From Phoenix dactylifera (lineage: Eukaryota > Streptophyta > Magnoliopsida > Arecales > Arecaceae): a stretch of DNA of 64,000 nucleotides. The DNA lies in NCBI RefSeq assembly GCF_009389715.1, contig NC_052399.1:17487646-17551645 (forward strand), in the 5' to 3' direction. The notes under the pieces were generated by a model. That model searched no databases and had not been told where the DNA came from. It was given only the letters and a program-made list of their open reading frames with translations. Shown here piece by piece: positions 23,301-35,912 of the stretch (position 1 is the first letter of the stretch; each line of letters opens with the position of its first letter). The position numbers and the translations under genes were made by a program.

Positions 23301-26300
23301 TCTGATAATGACTGACATTTGAAACGCTTGAGTTGCTTTCATCATGATGTTGGGTTTTGAAGACTACTAAATGCTCAACACACTACAAAATCATCAATAA
23401 AAGATAAATTATCAAAATATTTCAAAAATCAATAAATTATTCATGTAGAACAGCAAAACAAACATATAAAACTAGCTATCACTAGAAAAACCTGGAGATT
23501 TGGTTCCTCCATTGAAAGACGTCCTGTAGCTGTTGAGGTCTGAAGCCAGTGCCCCTGTATTGTATATTTTTGGGACTTCATACACAACTGAGCCCGTGAA
23601 CAAATTGATCCCAGTGTGCTGTACAAAAGCTTTGCCAAGGTTCTGTGTTCTTTGATAACTGAAATGATCGGATGTTGACCCCTAAAAACAAAAACATCAA
23701 TTATGAAGACTCGGAAAATAAGGATATTTTGAGTTTGTTAATAGTCAGGGCATGAGAATCAAAAGGCATTCAGATGCAGAAAATATCATTAACAGATGCC
23801 AACCACAAATTCTAAAGGGTAGCTATTTTTCTATCATGTAATTATGATGCTAATGGGGAGACTAACATTCAGGCAATGATAAATGGGCGAATCAATCCAA
23901 ATATTGATCCAATATTATGTTGGATTGCTCCAATATTTTGCTGAGATTTTATATCTATATAGATGGATCACAAGTCGCCTGAAAGGCTAAATTATTGTAT
24001 GTAGAGCTGCTATTTTGAAAATGTGCTGCAACAAACTCTTAAAGCAAACAATTAAAAAAGAATAAATGTCTCAAAAATGAAAAGAGAGAAAAGAGAGTTC
24101 ACCATGCTCAGACTGATCAAGCCTCTCTCGATCCCTTATTTATATGATTAAGGCAACATAATCCTAATAGTCTGGTGCTAACAACCTGTTACGTGCTTTT
24201 GTAACAGACCTAGTGGCAGGGCGAGAGAAGAAGGCAGTAGCATGGGCAATGTCTTTTTGCCTTTGCTCTTCCCTATCTTGGATGAGACAGGAACAAGTCC
24301 ATAAGAGGAATAGATGGAAGGTGATAGTTGGGTTATGTTTGCTTTGGGGGAACCTTAGGCTCCAGTTTGAAACATAAAAATGCCGGCAAAAGATCAACTT
24401 GCTTTCCTTATTCTGCTTCCCTTCATGGTTACATACAAATAAGGATAAATCTAAGAAATTCTAAAACTCAGCAACTGATAGAAAGAAAATCTCCTAAAGC
24501 TTGGAAATAAAAACAACTTAGAATAATTCAAAATTTCAAACTTCTAACAAAATCTAAGCAAACCTAACATCTCTTAAGGAGACTTATTCAAATCATCCCT
24601 ACAGTTTATCAAGAATTTGTAGCAGCTTACAGCATCCATTCAAGAAGCTGGCCACATGCATGAAAGTAGTTCGTAGTGATAGATCACAATGACTCAAAAT
24701 GAACCACTTGCAATATTAAAATGGACCACCAAATGACAACTCACATCCATGGACCAACACTTAGGTGGAGCAACAGAGAAGCACATAACGCAACCCAAGC
24801 TACGTCTGTTGAACCCACGAATAGTGGGTCCAAAGCTTACAACTGGACCTAGTTACATAAATTCCATAACAGCACAATAATCCCCAGAACAAAATTGAAG
24901 TCTCACAAATCAAAAAAGTACTTCATCCAACCACCATCTTTTATGTGTTTTAATATAAATCCCAAAGAAACGAATAAATATTAATCTATAGTAGAAAATG
25001 TTGCACACTACAAAACAAGGGCACAAACTAGGAGTCACTAATGGTTCTTTATGCTTTTTCTGACAATTTATATCAAAGTAAACCAGATTCTAATTCTTTC
25101 ATCATTCACCAAGACCAAGCACATATCCTATTGGCAAATCATGGAATCACAGTGCAACTAAGATTTTCTCTGATTAAATCATGCCTAATTTATTACAGCT
25201 TCTAAAACTCAGTAACTGATAGCCAAGAAAATCCCCTAAGGCTTGGAAATAAAAACAACTTAGAATAATTCAAACTTCTAACAAAATCTAAGCAAACCTA
25301 ACATCTCTTAAGGAGACTTATTCAAATCTTCCCTACAGTTTATCAATAATTTGTAGCAGCTTACAGCATCCATCTAAGAAGCCGGCCACATGCATGAAAG
25401 TAGTTTGTAGTGATAGATCACAATGACTCAAAATGAACCACTTGCAATATTAAAATGGACCACCAAATCACAACTCACATCCATGTATGAACACTGTAGA
25501 TGAACCAACACTGAAGCACATAACGCAACCCATGTTACATCTGTTGAACCCATAAATAGTGGATCCAAAGCTTACAACTGGACCTAGTTACATGAATTCC
25601 ATAACAGCACAATAATCCCCAGAACAAAATTAAAATCTCACAATAAATCAACAAAGTACTTCATCCAACCACCATCTTTTATGTGTCTTAATATAAATCT
25701 CAAATAAACAAATAAATATTAATCTATAGTAGAAAATGTTGCACACTACAAAACAAGGGCACAAACTAGGAGCCACTTATGGTTCTTTATGCTTTTTCTG
25801 ACAATTTATACCAAAGTAAACCAGATTCTAATACTTTCGTCATTCACCAAGACCAAGTACATATCCTATTGGCAAATCATGGAATCATAGTGCAACTAAG
25901 ATGTTCTCTGATTAAATCATGCCTAATTTATTACAGCTTCTAAAGCTCAGCAACTGATAGCCAAGAAAATCCCCTAAAGCTTGGAAATAAAAACAACTTA
26001 GAATAATTCAAACTTCTAACAAAATCTAAGCAACCCTAACATCTCTTAAGGAGACTTATTCAAATCATCCCTACAGTTTATCAAGAATTTGTAGCAGGTT
26101 ACAGCATCCATCTAAGAAGCCGGCCACATGCATGAAAGTCGTTTGTAGTGATAGATCACAATGACTCAAAATGAACCACTTGCAATATTAAAATGGACCA
26201 CCAGATCACAACTCACATCCATGTACCAACACTGGAGATGGACCAACACAGAAGCACATAACGCAACCCAAGCTACATCTGTTGAACCCACGAATAGTGG

Positions 26301-29300
26301 GTCCAAAGCTTACAACTGGACCTAGTTACATGAATTCCATAACAGCACAATAATCCCCAGAACAAAATTAAAGTCTCACAATAAATCAAAAAAGTACTTC
26401 ATCCAACCTCCATCTTTTATGTGTTTTAATATAAATCTCAAAGAAACAAATAAATATTAATCTATAGTAGAAAATGTTGCACACTACAAAACAAGGGCAC
26501 AAACTAGGAGCCACTTATGGTTCTTTATGCTTTTTCTGACAATTTGTATCAAAGTAAACCAGATTCTAGTACTTTCGTCATTCACCAAGACCAAGTACAT
26601 ATCCTATTGGCAAATCATGGAAGCATAGTGCAACTGAGATTTTCTCTGATTAAATCATGCTTAATTTATTACAGCTTCTAAAACTCAGCAACTGATGGCC
26701 AAGAAAATCCCCTAAAGCTTGGAAATAAAAACAACTTAGAATAATTCAAACTTCTAACAAAATCTAAGCAACCCTAACATCTCTTAAGGAACTTGAAGAG
26801 GAGGAGTAGGGAAAACAGGAGAGGCAGGTTCAACAACCAACTCATCGCTTAACCGGATACTGGTTTATTCAAGTATTTATTCAAATCATCCCTACAGTTT
26901 ATCAATAATTTGTAGCAGCTTACAGCATCCATCTAAGAAGCCGGCCACATGCATGAAAGTAGTTTGTAGTGATAGATCACAATGACTCAAAATGAACCAC
27001 TTGCAATATTAAAATGGACCACCAAATCACAACTCACATCCATGGACCAACACTGTAGATGGACCAACACAGAAGCACATAACGCAACCCATGCTACATC
27101 TGTTGAACCCATAAATAGTGGATCCAAAGCTTACAACTGGACCTAGTTACATGAATTCCATAACAGCACAATAATCCCCAGAACAAAATTAAAGTCTCAC
27201 AATAAATCAACAAAGTACTTCATCCAACCACCATCTTTTATGTGTCTTAATATAAATCTCAAAGAAACAAATAAATATTAATCTATAGTAGAAAATGTTG
27301 CACACTACAAAACAAGGGCACAAACTAGGTGCCACTAATGGTTCTTTATGCTTTTTCTGACAATTTATATCAAAGTAAACCAGGTTCTAATAATTTCTTC
27401 ATTCACCAAGACCAAGTACATATCCTATTGGCAAATCATGGAAAACTAGTGCCACTAAGATTTTCTCTCAATTCAAGCACTTTAATGCCCTCATCTGCCC
27501 TCACAGCTTAAGGCACATCTGCCTCTATGGTCTAGCAACTTGGCACACACAAAAGTAAATCATATTGTTGTTTTAAAACTTTCCCAAAAGCCTCATCATA
27601 AAAGACTAGTCCAAGTTGTTCTATGTTGCTCTAATTGTGCCAAAGTCAAATGTTTGGTTATAACTCTTTTCTAAAATCAAAGCATATCAACCAGCACTGT
27701 CATAAGTCTCTGAAAAAATGTAGCATTTAGCTCTTTTGAGACAGGTCAAAATTCATATCTCTATTGGTCCAACCATCAAAGTTCAAAGAGTTAAGTGTGG
27801 GCCTAGGTTCTTGGTTCCTTTCGTTCTAGCATGGAAATGTTGAGTTTTACCATATGAAGATGTCAATAGATTACAACAAAAAAAAACATAAAAGCATGAA
27901 TTACTACTTTTGAGTACTTAAACCAGAGAATGGAGAAATTTCTTGGTGAGAAACTACACCCTGACAAAATTTTCTACTTTCTAGGAACTCTGGGTCAATT
28001 GGATACTTGGATGCAACATGACACTCCTTGGGATTTTAATAATGTGGTATCTTGTCAATGCCAGATCAAAGTGCCAACATGCGTACAATAGTTCAAAGCT
28101 TGCTGACAAAGACTCAAAAATGACACTCTAGTCCAACTGTGAACCCTTCAGCTCTTAGCAACTCCATGTGCCACGTAAGATTTATCTAGAGTTTCTAGAA
28201 ACCTCCAACAAGACTCATGAATTTTTATTTCTTGCTGGCATACTATATGTGTGTATAACATGAAATCAAGGATTTATTAACACCCACAATATTTGGCACG
28301 TCACCATGGCATATTATTCAACTAATATGTGCATACATTTGTATCTAATTCTTTATTATTTACAGAAGTTCCCGTGTTGACTTCTTTTTTTTTTTGCTTA
28401 AGAAAAAGGGGAAGGGGGGAGGAAGGGACAAGCCCACCCCCGCATAGCAGCCCCCACTGGGCCCCCACCCCGTCAGGAGAATGTTCAATGCGGGTAAAAA
28501 TGACCGTGTGTTGGGCACCCTAGCCGGTTTTACTCATACCCTCCCCATCCGTGGGCCCGGCTCGGTTACTCCTCTGGGCTCCGGCACGAATACCACGTGT
28601 GAGTACGTCACACTTGGCGCCACCGAGGCTACCAATAGAGCGATACGCCCTTTCAGACCCCGTGTCCGAGCAGGGAGCATTCGGTCTCCACAATTTAATC
28701 GACGCCCGTGCGTTTCGAACTCGGAACCACTTGGTCGGAAGTAAGGCCACGCTCCCACTGGGCTACCACCTCAGTGGTTGTTGACTTTGTTTAATGGACA
28801 AGAGTTGAACACTTTTGGACATTTAACAGTTGGCACCATGCCAAGTGCATAGTAACCACTAGATATCTACCCCCCTTTAAAGCCACAACCACCTCAATGA
28901 GGATAAGCAATTCAAAAGATTGACTTTTATCAACATTCCAGCAGTTGCATGACCTTCTTGAGATGGTATTGAAGTTCATATTGATCAAACATCAAAGACT
29001 AATCCATATGCTGTCACCAATCTGATAATTTAGAGTACATATTACAATTTCAACTCACTGGAACAATAATCCAAACTAAATATTACACTTCCAACTGCAA
29101 GTTCAATCAAACCAAACACTACCTCTAGCGCCAAAGAAATCTGTACACACGCGCACACACAGATATATGTATATCTACTCAAACTCAATTCACCTTTTGG
29201 CCCGCGAAAGCAGCCAGCCTCTTAATGGCTTTTATTTAGTCATGCATCCCACAGCTTAGATATAACATTAAAATAACATAATGAGCAGTGACTGACTATC

Positions 29301-32300
29301 TATCTTCACCATCAAAAACAAAGACTCGAAAATTTACATAAACCAGCAACCAGAATATTCTACTTAGGGAGCCACATCCACTTTGGGAGCTCCTTATAGT
29401 ACTGCTGCAGCATCCATTTTTGAGGCATTCCTTGCTCTAAATTTTGAACAACTCTTCCCCTCTTCCTCACCAGACACCCAAAAGATATAGAGAAACAGTA
29501 GACCGTCCTTCAGCATAAAATCGACCACTTTCCACCCCAAACATGCAATTTTCTTTCTGATTCCGTGAGGCAGATCAGCCTTTCCCTTTTCCTTATATCC
29601 TATAACAAGTAAATACATAGAGGGAAAAATCTTCTCACTGCACATATTCAATTGTTGCAAATGATTGAAGTATTAGAAAACTGAAAATTGATTTTTTTTT
29701 TTTTTATCTACAAAACACATATTGGATTCACCGCTTATTTTTCTTATAGTATGAGATTGTGTATACGAGATCACTGTAAAAGGTAGGAATGATAAAATCA
29801 CATGTTGCAAGAGTAACCTCAACAAGTTAGAATAATTATGCACAAGAGATTTCATGCCCACATGCACAATGCCTACCTTGAATCCAAAATGCATGAGACA
29901 TATTTTAACATCACAATAAAAGTAGAATTTGATCTCAAATATAGTTTATATTTTCCTTTTTCATATATGTTTCTTACATTTTATATCAGTCCCAATAAAT
30001 TCTTCAAGCTTGCTATAACATACTTGAAATCGAAAGCTAAAGCTTGATCAAGTTTAAATGTCCAACACAAGGTTTTAAACATGAAACAGAAATGCAATGA
30101 ATGACACAAAGGGGAGAACAAGTGGCATCTAAACCATCGAGAACCAATTTTGGGTAGGTTGCCAATAGCATACTTGCAGCAGCCATCTGGATTTCAGCTG
30201 CATTAGAGGGACTGACCACTCTAATCTTACAGGACATCCAGTAACCCATTCATGTAGTCATGAAGAAAAGATAACTCTCCGCAGAAAAGTTCCCCACATG
30301 ATGCCATTACATCATAATGAACAAAAAAAAACATGTTCAGACTGCCAGTGTGAGGCTGTTTCGAGAAAAGATCTAGCGGGTATTATTGAGGGCTCATTTC
30401 TAGGGGTGGCAAAATAGGACCCGACCCGCCAACCCGACTCGTGTTCGACCCGCCATAAACAGGTTTAGGTTTGGCCTAAACAGGTTCGGATCGTAAACAG
30501 ATTGACTCGTTTAACTTGTTTATTAATTGGGTCGGATACATGTTTTAGATGTCTGACCCGTTTAACCCGTTTATAATTTGATGCACATAATTCCTCTTCT
30601 TTTTTTTTGCTAGGACCACAGTTCCTCTTTCGTTTCCCCATTTCCCCCTTCCTCTCTACCCGAAGCTCCATGGCGGAAGATCTCCACCCCCTCCGAGCCC
30701 CACCTCCGCCGCAAGCAGTGGAAGATCTCCTCCTTAGCAGGCGATCACCCCCGCCACCCCTGCCATCCAAGGACCCCTGGAAGCTCCCCTCCAAGACTCG
30801 TCCCCTCACCATCCTCAGCCCCGACGATCCCCGCGACGCCCCCGACCTTCCCCCGCCCTCCTCCTCCTCCGGAGCCTCCGGCGCCACCGAGGACAGGGTC
30901 GTCTTCCCTGTCGACAATATCTCGGAGCCCATCGCCGTCGCGATCTGGCCGGGGGTCCGAGATGCCAAGGCTCGGCGGGCCGTCGCAAGGAGGGTGAAGT
31001 CAACCTGGACTTCCAAGATCGACGAGGGCACGGACGTCGCCGACTTAAAATCGAGCGGCGAGGAGGACGCCGGAGACGAAGGGTACCGAGAGTTTGACGA
31101 CCTCCCGAAGGGAGAATCCGAGAGCACGAGGGTGGCGGCGGGGGCTAGGGTTAGGGTTTCCAGCCCTTCCCTCTCTCCGTTCTCCTTCTTCGGTCCTCAA
31201 GACCCCGAGCCCACCCTAGCGGCTTAAGGTTAGGGTTTCAACGTCGACGGCGGCGGCGATGAGAAGGTACGAGTTCTGCGGCTCCGCAAGGTATGCTTTC
31301 TCCACCTCCGTTAGGTTTTCATTGTCCTTCGGTTTAGGTTGTCGGATCCATCGAACCCCTTAGAGCCCAACCCTTAGGTTCTCGGCCGCCCAGCTCGTCA
31401 AACACTTTGCTCATCTTCGTTCTTGAGACAGTGGTGATGGATTAATCAGGATGAAATACATCCTAATCACTTATCACTGCCTCATCATTATAGAAATTGA
31501 TTTTATGTTGGGTTGGGCAGGTTAAACAGGTCGGCTCAGAATGGGTAGGGCTTAATAGATTAAATAGGTCAGGTCGGGTTGGACAAACAGGTTACCTGTT
31601 TATTAAACAGGTTAAAGGGGTCGGATCGGGTTACCTGTTTATTAAACAGGTCAGGTTCAGGTTGTAATTCCTGACCTGTTTAATAAACAAGTCGGATTCA
31701 AGTTTATGATTTTCTGACCCGACCTACATATAACCCGACCCGTTTATGTTTGACCCGACCCGATTGCCACCCCTACTCATTTCTAGATTGTAGAAAACCA
31801 CATTACACTTTAGAAGCTGATGAATCTTTATCTATTATAAATTAATCAGAGAATACATCATGGGAGCTTTTAATTATCTGTCTATTTGACAATATTACTA
31901 CAAATTCAAAAAATTGAAGATCCAGCACCAGCACTATATAACTGTTATTGTGGATTTTTTTTGAAATTACTATCTCATTGACAAAATATGGATTCTCCCT
32001 AGGACTTTTTATTTTAACCTTTGCAATGAAATGTTCCACCAAAATATATCAACAAATAGCACCACAGATTAACAAAAGAATGAGGAGAGAGAAAAACACG
32101 GATACCTTAATAGGTCTAAGGCATGCTTATCTGTGCTAGGATGCCGCTTCCCTTTATTGCAACTCTCAGGTATGGGCAATTTTAAGTGTGTAAAAAGGAC
32201 ATTTGCAATGTCTGCAGCTGTATAAAGTGAAAAAGGCATGCCAGCAAGTCTATAAGCTTCCTTCTCAAGTTCTTTCAGCTTGCTCATTAAAGCATGCCTT

Positions 32301-35300
32301 GCATGAAGACATGCCTCCATGTCAACACCTATGCCCCAAAGTTCCATGTCTGCGAGGACTTTAACCTATGATGTGTTCATAGAATTTATTGTTAATATAT
32401 AAATTCATCTAGTGATATGAATCTGTTAATGTTTACAAACATGAATGTCCAGTAAACAGTCACTCAAAAGTAATTATAGCAAAGGATACCAGTGGATTCT
32501 CAATCCTGGTAAGAACTTCAACCAGGCCCTCCGAAACAAGAAGCTTCCATAAAACAGAAACCAGAGCTCGTACTTGGGCAGCTCGTCTACAACAACCATT
32601 ATGTGCAGCCTCATGTATTTGATTTCTCCACCTACCATCCCGACTAGCAGCTGCTGCAGCCTCACTAGATAATCGTTTCTTGACAACCTAGCCCATATAT
32701 AAATTTATTATAAAAAAAAAGAAAGAAAATTGGGTGACAATACAATGCACAAATCCTGAGTACACTTGTATCCATATTTCATGATAAGCTAAGATCATGA
32801 AGAAGCAATAAATATTAATTTGGTTACAACACAGATATTATGCTTCAACATAGGATCGCAAGTTTTTAAAAATAAATAAATAAATGTACCTTGTCAAGGA
32901 TTGGAATGGATTTGCTTTCCTCATCAGGCGAAAGGATCCATGCCAGCAAGCATATGTCGATTCCATCATTCACAGAGACAGATGGCAATGAAATATATGA
33001 ATTGTCAATAAGCTCAATGTCATTCAGCTTTTTATACTCGACACAGAGCCTTCTGAATCTCTGAATAGAAATACAAGGATATTTGAGAACCTGAATCTGA
33101 TTTTTCAGATTCCATGTTATTTTTCTAACGCCACCTTTTCCCATAATTTTAGCTATCCTTTTCCATCTACTTAGAGCAACCTCCCAGATGTCACATTTAT
33201 CAAGGTTGCCAGAAGCCACCAGATCCTTTGAAAAGTTGACATAAAACACTGGTGAATTTTCCCAACAGATAGCTAAGCCAAAAACTTCAAATAAGATGGA
33301 AGGTTGAAGTTCTGGTCGTTTAAAGAAATGAACATCAAAACAAAATTCCCCAACCGCACCCCACTGATCTAAAAAGGAATCAAACCCGCCAGGAAAATTA
33401 CTGGCCTTAATGGGACCTTTGTCAGAAATGTCTCCATTACTGTAGTTGGGTCCATCTACTCTGCCCATGTCCCCTCTCTTTGGATCATAACCTAGTGTGA
33501 CATCAAGAATACCATTTGCATGGCTTGTTGATTCTGGAATGTGAGAATCCCCTGATGTTCCCACATCATGATGATTTACCTTATGAGGAGAGCCACTGGT
33601 TACAATAGAAGCTTTTATTAACATCCCAGCAACGGTGCTGATACTGTTATGCTGCACTGCTTCAGCTGTGTTTACCCCTCCAGAAGCCTCTGCCATTATA
33701 TCCTTCATATCGGTTGAATTTTCTTTCTTAATTTCACGAGAACTATGATTATAACTAATACTTGTGTTATCTGCATCACGAGCAGCAAGTTGAGTGTCTC
33801 TTACAGCTTCTGCTCCATTGAAGCATGATAAAGCAACTTCACCAGCAGAGGTAAAGCTACCTCGTCCAGAGCTATCCTCAGCAGTGGTAGAAAGTAAAGG
33901 TCGTGAAAACTGGGGAACATGAACCCCAAGTGATTTGAAAATAGAAAAGGCAGCAATTCTTGCTTCTTCTGCTTGGTCAAGAATGATTTTGCGCGCACCA
34001 TTTTTTATCTTCTTAGCCACTCCCAAATGCAGGCGACGAAGGGCTGAATCATCTAGACATCCATCAATCATAATTAGCATAACAAGCTTATACAGTAAGA
34101 AAGAAAGAAGAAACTGGAACTGAATAGCAGTATATCACCAAAATAAAAACACAAGTAAATTAAATAAGATATTAACATGCAGTAAAGCATAAAGCATAAA
34201 ACTTAATGATAGCTAGCACAGAAGGCAGATAATAGTAGAGTCTAACTGATCTTCCAAAGCTATGAGTGTGGACGATTCCAATTCTCTAAAGCTTGAGCAT
34301 TGAGCATGTTGCAGCAAATGTTAAATACCTAACTTGGAGGTATTAACATATAAACAAAAACCATCATAATTCACACTACCAAGACACAAATATGAAGGAA
34401 AGCATCATTTAAGAGGTGTCATAGTCATTGATATCATTCCTTTCTCATTTGCACAACAACATAGGCTTACATGTCAAGATAGCTTGATCCATCGGAGGAG
34501 AGCTTCTTCTGGAAAAACACCGCTACTCCCTCTCACCTCCCTTCTCCACCATTCCCTACACCTTTCCACCCCACTTCAACCTCCTACCTCCCCTTCCCTC
34601 CCACATCCCCCTCCATTCTTAACCATCATTCTTGTTGGCTCAGAGGAAGAGAACAACAATGTGAGTGATAGAGAGAGAGAGAGAGACAAGATGTGAAAGA
34701 AGGGGAAGAGAGAGGTGGCAGAGAAGCATTGTTTTGGTTAATAGATCCAACAAATTTGACTTTCTTTAGATTTCTGTGGTGCGATATGAAATGATTCCTT
34801 CTACACTAAAGAGAAGCAAGGTCTGTCTCTCTCTCTATCTAAATCATATAGCCCTAGTCAATGATTTGGGACCACCAAAAAGATACACATCAATTAATTA
34901 GTACATTATGCATTGACAGCTATTGAAGAACAGAAGAATGAAAATAACATAAGTCATGTAAATCATCAAGAGAGAGAGAACCTTGACCAGCCCATGCAGA
35001 AGATTCAAAAAGAGCTTTTGCAATCACAGAAACAGTTGCTTCAGCAATGGCAAGAGGAGTGCGTAGACCAGCCTTATAAAGTGCCCTTGCTCGTGAGCCC
35101 TGTTTCACAAGAAAAGCAAGTAAAGATAAATGCAAATGTCAGACAAACTGATAAACTAAAGTGAACATCAATCTGCACTGACATAAATCATACAAGGAAA
35201 CAACGGAAAGCAACGTTACCTTAACATACGGGATCGCAGTAAGCTCCGCAATCTCTGCTCTCACTCCAAATGAGACCCGATTTTGGAACTTGGCAACAAG

Positions 35301-35859
35301 ACCTTCTAAATCATGCCAACCAAGTCTTTCACAAAATAATGACACCATCAAAGCAAACCTGCCGGCATTTTCTTGTAAGGCCTGAATCATGCCTCTGGCT
35401 ACTTTGAAAGCCTCACAAACATCAGAAATAGGGACCTCCTACAAACAATAAGCATCAGAAATCCATTCATAGTTGTAGAAATCAAAACAATGTATTAGAA
35501 AATTGGCAAGCTTCTGATATAACTATAGTATGCAGCAATGCATTAATATATTAATAACACCAATAAAAACAGCACAAGTAAGCTAAAAGGGAATTATGCA
35601 GGCATTGAGCATCCTATTAGAACACCTGCTGAAAGCATGCATGCACTTACACAAGTATTTCAGCTTACATGATTTTCATGCCTTAAAGCAGCCGATACCC
35701 TGATCAAGTCAGTAATACAGGGTAATCTATGGTGCATATTTTGCAATGGTAAGCGATCATATTTTCTGTTCCAAGTTCATCGATGTACAGGGTAACCTTC
35801 ATTCAACATGTCATGTTCCAAGACCTGTGTCGGTCAGCAACCAGTTCGGTACGGTATTG

Positions 35860-35912
<53 letters not shown>

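Noticed and set aside
28481-28784. Overlapping open frames of 74-87 codons on both strands
   Set aside because: They lie within the GC-rich SINE, which lacks stops by composition; no protein is supported.
30465-31127. A 220-codon open frame on the minus strand
   Set aside because: It runs through the GC-rich captured block and on into the hAT subterminal repeats; the composition is Ser/Arg/Gly-rich shadow coding and the + strand has the better start context.
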